A stretch of 64,000 nt of DNA. It comes from Salinilacihabitans rarus. GTDB lineage: Archaea > Halobacteriota > Halobacteria > Halobacteriales > Natrialbaceae. The translations under genes and the position numbers were made by a program. The first letter of the stretch is position 1. Each line of letters opens with the position of its first letter. Below, in pieces: positions 33,991 to 42,020 of the stretch. The stretch lies in the NCBI RefSeq assembly GCF_024296665.1, contig NZ_CP100762.1, positions 1,240,001 to 1,304,000 of the forward strand, in the 5' to 3' direction. The notes below the pieces were generated by a model that saw nothing but the letters and a program-made list of their open reading frames with translations, made no database searches and was not told where the DNA came from.

Positions 33991-34049
33991 CCCGTCGGAT
34001 GCCAACGGTTATCACCCCTCCGATCCCGACGCGACCGGGCCGCGAGGAC

Positions 34050-34517
34050 TCACTCGCGTAGCCGTTCGTACGCCGCGGTCGTCCGCCGGAACGTCGCCCG
34101 GTCGCCGCCGCGGTCGGGGTGGACCTCCTTGACCCGCTCGCGGTAGGCTCGCCGGATCTCGTCGCCGTCGGCGTCGGCACCGACGCCGAGTTCGCGGCGG
34201 GCGCTGGCCGCCGACGGGCCGTCCGGGTCCGGCTTCGAACGGCCGGTCGAGCCCCCGGTTCGCGCCCCGCCGCGGGTCCGCGGTCCGGCGCCGAAGCCGC
34301 CCCCGTCGCGGCGCCGACGTCGACCGGCCTCGCCGCGCGAGACCGCCCGTTCGAGCCGGCCGCTGCCGTGGTAGTACATGACGTAGCTCGTCACCCCGAG
34401 CGGCGCGGCCACGGCGAGCGCGACCGGCGACCCGCTGACGACGGCGCCGATCGCCGAGACCGCGGCGAGGCCGGCGAACGTCGCGGCGAGTCCGAGGATC
34501 AGCCGGGAACGGGTCAC
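34050..34517 (-). CDS. Membrane-anchored J-domain protein
   Basis: This 155-residue protein has two N-terminal hydrophobic helices (SRLILGLAATFAGLAAVSAIGAV and GSPVALAVAAPLGVTSYVMYY). An Arg/Gly-rich linker comes next, then a C-terminal J domain (RRELGVGADADGDEIRRAYRERVKEVHPDRGGDRATFRRTTAAYERLRE) with the HPD tripeptide. It should recruit and stimulate DnaK at the inner face of the membrane. A GTG at 34517 is chosen over an upstream ATG because a TATA-like TTTAGG lies about 28 nt before it (34542-34549). Confidence 0.85.
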   Translation of the reverse strand: MTRSRLILGLAATFAGLAAVSAIGAVVSGSPVALAVAAPLGVTSYVMYYHGSGRLERAVSRGEAGRRRRRDGGGFGAGPRTRGGARTGGSTGRSKPDPDGPSAASARRELGVGADADGDEIRRAYRERVKEVHPDRGGDRATFRRTTAAYERLRE

Positions 34518-34604
34518 TGCGTGTGGTACGGTATCGAGCGGCCTAAACCCCACGGCCGCGGCTTCCGGCCCCGGATTCAAGCCGGTCGAGCCCGTAGGCC
34601 GCGT

Positions 34605-34784
34605 ATGAGCGTCAGCGGCCTCTGTCAGATCTGCGAGTCACGTCAGGCCCAGCACCGGTGTCCCAACTGCGGCACGCTCGCCTGCGAGGTCCACTACGAT
34701 ACCGAACTGGGACTGTGCGCCGACTGCGCGGCGCAGGCACGGCCCGGCGAGTCCGACGACGTGGACGTCCACCGATTCCCATGA
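34605..34784 (+). CDS. Small zinc-finger protein (HIT/B-box-like)
   Basis: This 59-residue protein is easy to miss. It begins SVSGLCQICESRQAQHRCPNCGTLACEVHY and continues with CADCAAQ. The Cys/His spacing (C-x2-C, C-x2-C, C-x3-H, C-x2-C) is that of a two-zinc cross-brace finger like HIT or B-box. It probably mediates protein or nucleic-acid contacts. Its stop overlaps the next gene by 4 nt (ATGA), so the two are coupled. Confidence 0.8.
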   Translation: MSVSGLCQICESRQAQHRCPNCGTLACEVHYDTELGLCADCAAQARPGESDDVDVHRFP

Positions 34785-35065
34785 CCTCGATCCGCGACCT
34801 CGCCGCGGAGTCGCTCGGCGTCGGCGAGCGGTTCTGCCTCGCCGTCGAGGAGCGCGACGGCCGCCTGCTCGCCGACCACCCGTACGACGCGAGCCCGCTC
34901 GACGTCGTCGTCCTCGAAGGGCTTGACCGGCTGGACGAGTCGCCGCCGACGGGTCCGGTCGAGGTCGAGGTAATCGCCCGGGTCGTCGACGACCGGCTCG
35001 TGGGGCGCGTCGTCGACGCCGAGTGTTCCGAGCCGGCGAACCGCGAGCCGACGGCCGGCGCCTGA
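34781..35065 (+). CDS. Conserved haloarchaeal protein coupled to zinc-finger gene
   Basis: This 94-residue acidic protein begins TSIRDLAAESLGVGERFCLAVEERDGRLLADHPYDASPLDVVVLE and ends NREPTAGA. It is predicted to be a small beta-rich, possibly OB-like domain (FCLAVEERD, VEVEVIARVVDDRLVGRVVD). No motif is recognised. It overlaps the zinc-finger gene, suggesting a shared role. Confidence 0.7.
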   Translation: MTSIRDLAAESLGVGERFCLAVEERDGRLLADHPYDASPLDVVVLEGLDRLDESPPTGPVEVEVIARVVDDRLVGRVVDAECSEPANREPTAGA

Positions 35066-35095
35066 CTCGCCGGCCCGCCACGCCGTCCCACGGGG

Positions 35096-35104
35096 CCTTT
35101 ATTG
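35096..35104 (+). promoter_or_regulatory. TATA box for the HtrA-like protease gene
   Basis: CCTTTATTG lies about 28 nt before GTG 35128, supporting a leaderless GTG start. Confidence 0.5.
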
Positions 35105-35127
35105 CGCTCGTGCTGGTGGGACGCCCC

Positions 35128-36264
35128 GTGACTCGAACGCGGACCACACGCAGAGGCCTCCTCGGAGCGGCGGGCGGGCTCCTCGCGGCGGGGACGGCCG
35201 GTCGCCTCGCCGTCCGATCGAGGCCGAACGCGGACGGGACGGGCGCGCGCCTGCAGGAGAACGACACCCAAAACGAGAGCGACGACGCCGAGGCGGCGGG
35301 CGAGGACCGGTACGCGTCGGTCTACGACGACGCGATCGATTCGGTCGTCCTCGTCAGCGTCGGGCCGACGGAGGGCCGGGGGCCGGGTCGGGGCGCGACG
35401 GGATCGGGGTTCGTCTACGACGAGGAGCACGTCCTCACGAACGCCCACGTCGTCGGCGGTGCCGAGGAGGTCTCGGTGCAGTTCGTCGACGAGGAGTGGC
35501 GCGCCGGGACCGTCGTCGGGACCGACCCCCACGGCGACCTCGCGGTCGTCCGCGTCGCGGACCTCCCCGACGACGCGACGCCCCTGCCGCTGGTGGAGGG
35601 GACGCCCGACGTCGGCGAGGAGGTCGTCGCGCTCGGGAGCCCGCTGGGGCTCGACGCCTCGATCTCGGCGGGGATCGTCAGCGGCCTCGACCGCTCGCTG
35701 CCGAGTCCCGCGGGCTTTTCGATTCCGGCGACGATCCAGACCGACGCGCCGGTCAATCCGGGCAACAGCGGCGGCCCGCTCGTGAACCTCGACGGCGAGG
35801 TCGTCGGCATCGTCTTCGCCGGCGCGGGACAGAACATCGGCTTTGCCATCCCCGCGGCGCTCGTCCGCCGGGTCGTCCCCGCCCTGATCGAGGACGGCGA
35901 GTACGCCCACCCCTACCTCGGCGTGGGCGTCGTCCCGATCACGCCGCCGGTCGCCGAGGCGAACGACCTCGATCGAACCCGGGGCGTCCTCGTCAGCGAG
36001 GTCGCGCCGGGGTCGCCGGCCGACGGCACCATCGAACCGGCCGGCGAGGTCGAGGTGGTCGACGGCGAACCCGTCCCCGTCGGCGGCGACGTCATCGTCG
36101 ACGTCGAGGGCGAGTCGATCCCGAACCAGGACCGGCTGGCGTCGTACCTCGCGCTGGAGACCGCCCCCGGGGAGGCAGTCGAGATCGGCGTCCGACGAGA
36201 CGGCGAACGCGAGACGCTCGAAGTGACCCTCGGGGAGCGGCCGGACGGCGGCGAACCGCGGTAG
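35128..36264 (+). CDS. Tat-exported HtrA/DegP-like serine protease with PDZ domain
   Basis: This 378-residue protein has a twin-arginine signal (TRRGLLGAAGGLLAAGTAG), an acidic linker, a trypsin-like protease domain and a C-terminal PDZ domain. The catalytic triad is complete: His107 in LTNAHVVGG, Asp137 in DPHGDLAVV and Ser214 in NPGNSGGP. The PDZ part starts near YLGVGVVPI and includes GSPADG and NQDRLASYL. It should degrade or hold misfolded proteins on the outer side of the membrane. No lipobox Cys is present. It is convergent with pyrF, 4 nt apart. Confidence 0.94.
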   Translation: MTRTRTTRRGLLGAAGGLLAAGTAGRLAVRSRPNADGTGARLQENDTQNESDDAEAAGEDRYASVYDDAIDSVVLVSVGPTEGRGPGRGATGSGFVYDEEHVLTNAHVVGGAEEVSVQFVDEEWRAGTVVGTDPHGDLAVVRVADLPDDATPLPLVEGTPDVGEEVVALGSPLGLDASISAGIVSGLDRSLPSPAGFSIPATIQTDAPVNPGNSGGPLVNLDGEVVGIVFAGAGQNIGFAIPAALVRRVVPALIEDGEYAHPYLGVGVVPITPPVAEANDLDRTRGVLVSEVAPGSPADGTIEPAGEVEVVDGEPVPVGGDVIVDVEGESIPNQDRLASYLALETAPGEAVEIGVRRDGERETLEVTLGERPDGGEPR

Positions 36265-36268
36265 CGGG

Positions 36269-37084
36269 TCAGTCCCGGTACCGGTTCAGTCGCTTCTTGA
36301 GCCGCTTTGCGGCCTGTCCCGCGGCCGCGTCGAAGGTCTCGGCGGCGTCCCGCGCCGTGCCGTCGACCCCGGCGAAGATGATCCCGCGCGAGGAGTTGAC
36401 GAGGCCGACGCCGTCGGCGAGGCCGTACTCGACGGCCGCCTCGGCGTCCCCGCCCTGCGCGCCGACGCCGGGGACGAGGAAGGGGAGGGCGGGCACCTGC
36501 TCGCGCAGCGCTTCGAGTTCCTCGGGTTCGGTCGCGCCCACCACGAGCCCCACGTTGTCGTTCTCGTTCCACAGGTCGGCGAGGGCGGCGACCCGCTCGT
36601 AGAGACGCTCGCCCGTCTCGAGTTCGAGGTCCTGCAGGTCCGCGCCGCCGGGGTTCGAGGTGCGACAGAGGACGAAGACGCCGGCCTCCTCGTCCGCGAG
36701 GAACGGCTGCAGCGAGTCCCGGCCCATGTAGGGGCTGACGGTGATCGCGTCGACCGTATCGAGGACCCGGGCGTACTGGCGGGTCGTGTTCCCGATGTCC
36801 GCGCGCTTGGCGTCGAGCAACACCGGCACGCCCTTCCCGTGGGCGTAGGCGACGGTCTCTTCGAGGGCGGTCCAGCCGTCGGGGTCCTCGTAGAAGGCGG
36901 CGTTGGGCTTGAAAGCCGCGGCGTGTTCGTGGGTGGCGTCGATGATCCGCCGGTTGAACGCCCAGCGGGGGAGGTCGTGGTCCGCGAGGTGGGCGGGGAT
37001 GCGGTCCGGGTCCGGATCGAGGCCGACGCTCACGACGCTGTCGACCGTCCGGATGCGGTCGTGCAGTCGGTCGAAGAAGTTCAT
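36269..37084 (-). CDS. pyrF: Orotidine 5'-phosphate decarboxylase
   Basis: This 271-residue enzyme converts OMP to UMP in pyrimidine synthesis. It belongs to the long PyrF class (about 270 residues): NFFDRLHDRIRTVDSVVSVGLDPD, KPNAAFYED, the catalytic VLLDAKRADIGNT, and the phosphate-binding VPGVGAQGGD and SSRGIIFAG at the end. The ATG at 37084 gives the family start; an upstream Met adds only Arg/Pro residues. Confidence 0.95.
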   Translation of the reverse strand: MNFFDRLHDRIRTVDSVVSVGLDPDPDRIPAHLADHDLPRWAFNRRIIDATHEHAAAFKPNAAFYEDPDGWTALEETVAYAHGKGVPVLLDAKRADIGNTTRQYARVLDTVDAITVSPYMGRDSLQPFLADEEAGVFVLCRTSNPGGADLQDLELETGERLYERVAALADLWNENDNVGLVVGATEPEELEALREQVPALPFLVPGVGAQGGDAEAAVEYGLADGVGLVNSSRGIIFAGVDGTARDAAETFDAAAGQAAKRLKKRLNRYRD

Positions 37085-37116
37085 CGGCGGTTCTGGGACG
37101 CGTCGTCGCAAGTAGG

Positions 37117-37317
37117 TTACGAGTCCCGCTCGCCCGCGCGCGCCCGACGCCCCGCGGAGAGGCGCTCGATCGGGAGGAGTGCGATCAGCGAGACGAACGC
37201 GCCGGCGATCACGAGGGGGACCCGGTCGAACGCGAGGCCGAGAATCCCCAGTTGCACGGCGACGAGGGCGATCCGGAGGGCGGTCAGCACGTCCCCCGGC
37301 GTCGGTTCGACGTCCAT
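37117..37317 (-). CDS. Small two-helix membrane protein
   Basis: This 66-residue product has two hydrophobic helices (LTALRIALVAVQLGILGLAF and PLVIAGAFVSLIALLPI) and a basic C-terminal tail. The codon pattern is consistent with a gene, and the position upstream of pyrF on the same strand (32 nt gap) is compatible with an operon. No family is recognised. Confidence 0.6.
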   Translation of the reverse strand: MDVEPTPGDVLTALRIALVAVQLGILGLAFDRVPLVIAGAFVSLIALLPIERLSAGRRARAGERDS

Positions 37318-37404
37318 GGTGCTCGATTCGGCCCGCGGAAGGAAACGGTATCGCCGGCCTCGCGTGACAGTAGGATTATCCCGTCCCCCCGAGAACTCAC
37401 GCCC

Positions 37405-37779
37405 ATGACGCGCCTCGCGCTGATCGCCCACGACGAGAAGAAACCCGACCTGATCGAGTTCGCGCGGAGCCACGAGGAGCAACTGCGCGAGTACGACCTG
37501 ATCGCGACCGGCACCACCGGCAAGCGCCTGACGGCGGAGACCGACCTGGAGATCGAGCGCAAGCAGTCGGGACCGCTCGGCGGCGACCTGGAGATCGGCG
37601 CGGAGGTCGCCCGGGACCGCCTCGACGGCATCGTCTTCCTGCGCGATCCGCTCACGGCCCAGCCCCACGAGCCGGACATCTCGGCGCTGTTGCGGATCTG
37701 TGACGTCCACGACACCGCGCTGGCGACGAACCGCGCGTCGGCGGAACTGCTCGTCGAGGGGTTCGCCGACGAGGAGTGA
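37405..37779 (+). CDS. mgsA: Methylglyoxal synthase
   Basis: This 124-residue enzyme converts dihydroxyacetone phosphate to methylglyoxal and phosphate, a bypass of lower glycolysis when phosphate is short. Motifs: LALIAHDEKKPDLIEFA, ATGTTGKRL (phosphate site), KQSGPLGGDLEIGAEVA, the catalytic Asp in IVFLRDPL, and QPHEPDISALLRICDVHDTALATN. It is complete and of normal length. Confidence 0.95.
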   Translation: MTRLALIAHDEKKPDLIEFARSHEEQLREYDLIATGTTGKRLTAETDLEIERKQSGPLGGDLEIGAEVARDRLDGIVFLRDPLTAQPHEPDISALLRICDVHDTALATNRASAELLVEGFADEE

Positions 37780-37822
37780 GCGGCGGAGAAACGCTTTGAT
37801 CCCGGCGCCCCTTCTCGGGGGT

Positions 37823-38272
37823 ATGCCGAAGTACTTCGAGGAGTACGCGGTCGGCGACGTCAGCGAGTTCGGCGAGCGAACCGTCACGCGCGAAGAGATC
37901 GTCTCGTTCGCGGAGCGGTACGACCCCCAGCCGTTCCACGTCGACGAGGAGGCGGCCGCGGAGTCGATGTTCGGCGGCCTCGTCGCCAGCGGCTGGCACA
38001 CCGCGGCGGTCTGCATGCGCATGTTCGTCGAGCACATGGCCGACGAGGCGTGGCTGGGCGCCCGGGGCGTCGACCGACTCCGGTGGATCCAGCCGGTCCG
38101 GCCGGGTGACACGCTGTCGGCGACGGCCGAGGTCGTCGACAGGCGCCCCCACGAGGACGACCCGACCGTCGGCCACGTCGACACGAAGCTCACGGCGTAC
38201 AATCAGGACGGCGAGGCGGTCCTCTCGTGGGTCGGCCTCGGGATTGTCCGGCGTCGGCCCGGGGACGACTGA
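37823..38272 (+). CDS. MaoC-like (R)-hydratase family protein
   Basis: This 149-residue hot-dog-fold protein has the hydratase-type catalytic stretch YDPQPFHVDEEAA (Asp and His) and FGGLVASGWHTAAVCMRMF. It likely acts on an acyl-CoA or similar thioester, hydrating or dehydrating a beta-carbon. The substrate is unknown. Only 43 nt separate it from mgsA upstream. Confidence 0.9.
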   Translation: MPKYFEEYAVGDVSEFGERTVTREEIVSFAERYDPQPFHVDEEAAAESMFGGLVASGWHTAAVCMRMFVEHMADEAWLGARGVDRLRWIQPVRPGDTLSATAEVVDRRPHEDDPTVGHVDTKLTAYNQDGEAVLSWVGLGIVRRRPGDD

Positions 38273-38305
38273 CGGGCGGCCGTCGACGGCCCGCACCCGT
38301 CACGC

Positions 38306-38316
38306 GTTTTTATTAG
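38306..38316 (+). promoter_or_regulatory. TATA box for the antiporter operon
   Basis: GTTTTTATTAG is centred 27 nt before ATG 38338, a strong leaderless-type promoter. Confidence 0.6.
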
Positions 38317-38337
38317 CCTCCGTTCGCTCGTTACCGT

Positions 38338-38832
38338 ATGGCAATCTACGAGAGCGACCTCCCCGGCGTCGGCAAGAAGTTCGAGGTCGAACTCGACGGC
38401 GAGGAGCGACTCATCATCGTCACCCACAACACCGGCAAGCGGGAGGTGTTCCTGAAGCCGGATGCGGACGCCGACGGCGAGAAACTGTTCGAGGTCTCGG
38501 ATCGGCTCGCGCGGACCATCGGCACCATCCTCGAAGGGGCGTACTTCCAGCCGGTCCAGACCGAGCGCGTCGAGACGATGCTCTCGGACGAGACGTTCAT
38601 CGAGTGGTACGGCGTCTCCGAGGACGCTGAACTGGCGGGCCGGACGCTCGCCGAGGCGCGGGTCCGCGAGCGCACCGGCGTCTCGATCGTCGCGATTCAG
38701 CGCGACGACGAGGTCGTCCCCGCGCCGTCGCCGGACACCGTCATCGAGGCCGGCGACACGCTCGTCGTCGTCGGCGACCGGGAGGACTGCAGGGAGTTCG
38801 AGACGCTGCTCGGGACCGTCGACGAGCCGTGA
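38338..38832 (+). CDS. Cation/proton antiporter regulatory subunit (TrkA-C domain, KhtT-like)
   Basis: This 164-residue cytoplasmic protein has an N-terminal domain (IYESDLPGVGKKFEVELDGEERLIIVTHNTGKREVF) and a C-terminal TrkA-C/RCK-C domain (GRTLAEARVRERTGVSIVAIQRDDEVVPAPSPDTVIEAGDTLVVVGDRED) that binds a small ligand. Its arrangement with the next gene matches KhtT-KhtU type K+/H+ antiporters, where this subunit gates the membrane protein. The ligand (nucleotide or c-di-AMP in relatives) cannot be deduced here. Confidence 0.9.
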   Translation: MAIYESDLPGVGKKFEVELDGEERLIIVTHNTGKREVFLKPDADADGEKLFEVSDRLARTIGTILEGAYFQPVQTERVETMLSDETFIEWYGVSEDAELAGRTLAEARVRERTGVSIVAIQRDDEVVPAPSPDTVIEAGDTLVVVGDREDCREFETLLGTVDEP

Positions 38833-38904
38833 CGGGACGGATGCACGCGGTGCCGGTGCCGGGGACGGAGCGGCGGCAGAATCCGGGTCGAGGGGTGACA
38901 CCCG

Positions 38905-40176
38905 GTGGCTGAGACCGCGCTGATCGACGTCGGCGTGCTCTTCGCGACCGTCGCGGTCGCGGGCCTCGTCGCGAACCGGCTCGACCAGTCGGTCATTCCG
39001 TTCTACATCGTCGCGGGAATCCTCCTGAGCCCGTACGTCCTCGGCTCGCTCGACCTCCCCGCGTTGCTCGGGACGGGAGCCGTCCCCCACGGCGAGGCGC
39101 TGGCGCTCTCGGGCGAGTCCGAGTTCGTCCACCTCGGGGCGGAACTCGGGATCGTCTTCCTGCTGTTCTTTCTCGGCCTCGAGTTCAACCTCGACCGCCT
39201 GCTCGACGCCCGCGAGCGCATCGGCAAGGCCGGGACCGTCGACCTCGCGATCAACTTCGGGATCGGCCTGCTGCTTGGCTACGCGCTGTTCGGCGCGTTC
39301 GTCCCGGCGTTTTTCGTCGCCGGGATCGTCTACATCTCTTCGAGCGCGATCATCACGAAGTCGCTGCTCGACCTCGGCTGGATCGCCAACGACGAGGCCG
39401 ACCCCATGCTGGGGACGCTCGTCTACGAGGACCTGTTCATCGCCGTCTACCTCGCCGTCGCCGCCGCGCTCGCGGTCGGCGGCGGCGACCTCGGCGCGGC
39501 CGCGCGCTCGATCGGCCTCGCGATCGGGTTCATCCTCGCGTTGCTCCTGCTGGTCTCGCTCGGCACCGCGTGGTTCCAGCGCAGCCTCGACACCGATACC
39601 AACGAGTTCGTCGTCCTCCGGGCGATCGGGATCACCGTCCTGATCGCCGGCGCGGCGCTCGCGCTGGGGGTCAGCGAGGCCGTCGCCGCCTTCTTCGTCG
39701 GGATGGCGTTCTCCTCGACCGACCACGTCCACGACCTCGAACGGCTGCTCGAACCCGTCCGCGACACGTTCGCGGCGATCTTCTTCTTCTGGATCGGCCT
39801 CGAAACGGACCCGCGGCTGTTCCTCGGCGTCGCCGGTCTGGTCGCGGTCGCCGCCGCGCTCACGACCCCCTCGAAACTCGTCAGCGGCTACCTCGGCGGC
39901 CGGATCTACGGCCTCGACGAGCGCCGGTCGCTCCGGGTCGGCCTCGGGATGACCACCCGCGGCGAGTTCTCGCTGATCATCGCGAGCGTGGCACTCGCCG
40001 GCGCCGACGCCGCCCTCGCGGAGGTCGCGGGAACGATCTACGCCTTCGCCGTCGGTTACGTGCTGGTGATGAGCGTGCTGGGGACCTCCCTGATGGGCTA
40101 CTCCGACCGGATCGAGTCGGTCGTCGTCCCGCGCCTCGAGTCGCCCCGCGGCGGCGCCGCGCCGACGGACGACTGA
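38905..40176 (+). CDS. Cation/proton antiporter membrane subunit (CPA2 family)
   Basis: This 423-residue protein has about 12-13 transmembrane helices of the KefB/KhtU type. It starts LIDVGVLFATVAVAGLVANRLDQSVIPFYIVAGILLSPYVLG. Signatures are LGIVFLLFFLGLEFNLDRLL, the GIVYISSSAIITKSLLDLGW unwound-helix region, and MTTRGEFSLIIAS. It exchanges K+ or Na+ for H+. A GTG start at 38905 is preceded by GGTGA. No RCK domain is fused, so the separate upstream subunit is its regulator. Confidence 0.92.
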   Translation: MAETALIDVGVLFATVAVAGLVANRLDQSVIPFYIVAGILLSPYVLGSLDLPALLGTGAVPHGEALALSGESEFVHLGAELGIVFLLFFLGLEFNLDRLLDARERIGKAGTVDLAINFGIGLLLGYALFGAFVPAFFVAGIVYISSSAIITKSLLDLGWIANDEADPMLGTLVYEDLFIAVYLAVAAALAVGGGDLGAAARSIGLAIGFILALLLLVSLGTAWFQRSLDTDTNEFVVLRAIGITVLIAGAALALGVSEAVAAFFVGMAFSSTDHVHDLERLLEPVRDTFAAIFFFWIGLETDPRLFLGVAGLVAVAAALTTPSKLVSGYLGGRIYGLDERRSLRVGLGMTTRGEFSLIIASVALAGADAALAEVAGTIYAFAVGYVLVMSVLGTSLMGYSDRIESVVVPRLESPRGGAAPTDD

Positions 40177-40228
40177 CCGCGGCGCCGAGATGGACACCTT
40201 CAAATCGACTCGCGCCCTGTCCGGGCGT

Positions 40229-40888
40229 ATGCCACGGGCGGTCGTCTTCGACCTCGATTACACCCTGGCGGTCCCCGAGCGCGACCGGGCGACGATCCTC
40301 GCCGAGGCCGCGGAGGAAGCCGGCGCCCCGCCGCTCTCGCGCGAGGCGTACCTCGACGCCCACCGGCGCAACCTCACCCGCGAGACGCGCGAACCGATCT
40401 TCGCCGACCTGCTCGACGGCCGCGACACCGACGCCGACCCCGCCGCGGTGGCCGCCGCCTACCGCGAGACGATCGCCGACTCGCTGGCTCCCCTGCCCGG
40501 CGTCGAGGGGATGCTCGACGACCTCCGGTCGGCGTACCGGGTCGGCCTGCTCACCAACGGCCCGGTGCTGGCCCAGCGGGACAAACTCGCCACGCTCGGC
40601 TGGGAGCGGGCGTTCGACGCCGTGCTCGTCACCGGCGAACTCGCGGCCGGCAAGCCCGACGAGCGGGCGTTCGCGGCGGTCCTCGACGAACTGTCGGTCG
40701 CCTCAGACGAGGCGGTCTACGTCGGCGACGAGGTCGAGGCCGACGTCGCCGGCGCGACGAACGCCGGGATGGACGCCGTGCAGGTGCTGCTGCCTGACGG
40801 CCCCGGCCCGGACCCGCGTGCGGTCGCCTACGTCGAACAGGCCGACATCGCGACCGAACTGCCGGGGATCGTCGCCGACCTGAACTGA
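40229..40888 (+). CDS. HAD-superfamily hydrolase (phosphatase-like), intact
   Basis: This 219-residue protein has motif I (VVFDLDYTLAVPE), motif II (LLTNGPVLAQ), a Lys in ELAAGKPDERAF and motif IV (VYVGDEVEADVAGATNAGMD), so all HAD catalytic elements are in place. The substrate is unknown; relatives act as phosphoglycolate or haloacid-type enzymes. ATG 40229 is favoured by a CTTCAAATC box about 28 nt upstream. It serves as the intact comparison for the broken gene at 31047. Confidence 0.9.
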   Translation: MPRAVVFDLDYTLAVPERDRATILAEAAEEAGAPPLSREAYLDAHRRNLTRETREPIFADLLDGRDTDADPAAVAAAYRETIADSLAPLPGVEGMLDDLRSAYRVGLLTNGPVLAQRDKLATLGWERAFDAVLVTGELAAGKPDERAFAAVLDELSVASDEAVYVGDEVEADVAGATNAGMDAVQVLLPDGPGPDPRAVAYVEQADIATELPGIVADLN

Positions 40889-40924
40889 GCGACGCAGGCG
40901 GCGAGCCACGTGGATCATAAATGA

Positions 40925-40958
40925 CCACGTTATTAGTGGGGTTCACGCAAATATTGCG
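40925..40958 (+). promoter_or_regulatory. Promoter with two inverted repeats before the amino-acid dehydrogenase
   Basis: A TATA-like GTTATTAG (40929-40936) lies inside CCAC/GTGG half sites (40925-40928 and 40936-40939). A second hyphenated palindrome, CGCAA-ATA-TTGCG (40946-40958), covers the expected transcription start just before ATG 40961. This layout suits regulation by a dimeric regulator such as an Lrp/AsnC protein. The regulator is an inference. Confidence 0.5.
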
Positions 40959-40960
40959 AC

Positions 40961-42013
40961 ATGGTCCACGACGCGATGCTCGAGTCCGGCCACGAGCAGG
41001 TAACCCACTTCGTCGACGAGGAGACCGGCTTGCGAGCGATCGTCGCGATCCACGACACGACCCTCGGCCCGGCGCTCGGGGGGACGCGCCTGCTGCCGTA
41101 CGAAACCGAGGCCGACGCGCTCCGGGACGTGATGCGCCTCTCGCGGGCGATGACGTACAAGGCCGCGGCGGCCGACCTCGAACTCGGCGGCGGGAAGGCC
41201 GTGATCGTCGACGACCCCGACGAGAAGACCGAGGCGAAGTTCCGCGCCTACGGCCGGATGGTCGACCGCCTCGGCGGCCACTACATCACCTCCGTCGACG
41301 TGAACACGGGCGTCGCGGAGATGGACGTCGTCGCCGAGGGGACCGACCACGTCGTCGGAACGAGCGACGGCCTCGGTGACCCCTCGCCGGTCACCGCGCG
41401 GGGCATCTTCTCGGGGATCCGCGCCAGCGTCGAGACCGTCTACGGGACCGACGACTTCGACGACCGCACCGTGGTCGTCCAGGGCGTCGGCAAGGTCGGA
41501 CAGAACCTCGTCGGCCTGCTGCGCGAGGCGGGTGCGACGGTGAAAGTGAGCGACGTCGACGAGGCGGCCGTCGAGTCGGTCGTCGCCGAGTACGGCGTCG
41601 AGTCGGTCGCGCCCGAGGACGTCTACGACGAACCCTGCGACGTCTTCGCGCCGTGTGCCGTCGGCGGCGTCATCAACGACGAGACGATCCCGCGACTCGA
41701 CTGCGACGTCGTCGCCGGCGGCGCGAACAACGTTCTGGCGGAGCGACGCCACGCCGCGGATCTGCACGAGCGCGGCATCCTCTACGCGCCGGACTACGTC
41801 ATCAACGCCGGCGGCCTGATCACCGTCGCGAAGGAACACGAGGGCGGGACGATGGCCGACGCCATGGCGGAGGCCGAGGCGATCGGCGACCGCCTGCTCG
41901 ACCTGATCGGACGCGCCGAGGACCACGAGACGACCGTCCTCGACGCCGCCGAACGGTACGCGAGAGAGCGCATCGGCGGCGCCGACGAGGCCCGCGTCGC
42001 CTCGCCGCAGTAG
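40961..42013 (+). CDS. Leucine/phenylalanine-type amino-acid dehydrogenase
   Basis: This 350-residue Glu/Leu/Phe/Val dehydrogenase family enzyme oxidatively deaminates an amino acid with NAD(P). Conserved Lys67 (AMTYKAAAA) and Lys79 (LGGGKAV) match the two catalytic lysines of leucine dehydrogenase. The dinucleotide site is VVVQGVGKVGQNLV, and PCAVGGVIND plus GGANNVL follow. The size is that of leucine dehydrogenases rather than glutamate dehydrogenases (about 430). Substrate choice is not certain. Confidence 0.92.
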   Translation: MVHDAMLESGHEQVTHFVDEETGLRAIVAIHDTTLGPALGGTRLLPYETEADALRDVMRLSRAMTYKAAAADLELGGGKAVIVDDPDEKTEAKFRAYGRMVDRLGGHYITSVDVNTGVAEMDVVAEGTDHVVGTSDGLGDPSPVTARGIFSGIRASVETVYGTDDFDDRTVVVQGVGKVGQNLVGLLREAGATVKVSDVDEAAVESVVAEYGVESVAPEDVYDEPCDVFAPCAVGGVINDETIPRLDCDVVAGGANNVLAERRHAADLHERGILYAPDYVINAGGLITVAKEHEGGTMADAMAEAEAIGDRLLDLIGRAEDHETTVLDAAERYARERIGGADEARVASPQ

Positions 42014-42020
42014 CCGACTC

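Noticed and set aside
38841-38912. 23-codon ORF overlapping the antiporter GTG start
   Set aside because: It resembles a coupled leader, but it has no promoter of its own, is very short, and such frames are common by chance in GC-rich gaps.
38203-40203. 666-codon antisense frame over the antiporter
   Set aside because: It is a shadow of a clear CPA2 transporter; composition is low-complexity charged residues with no domain.
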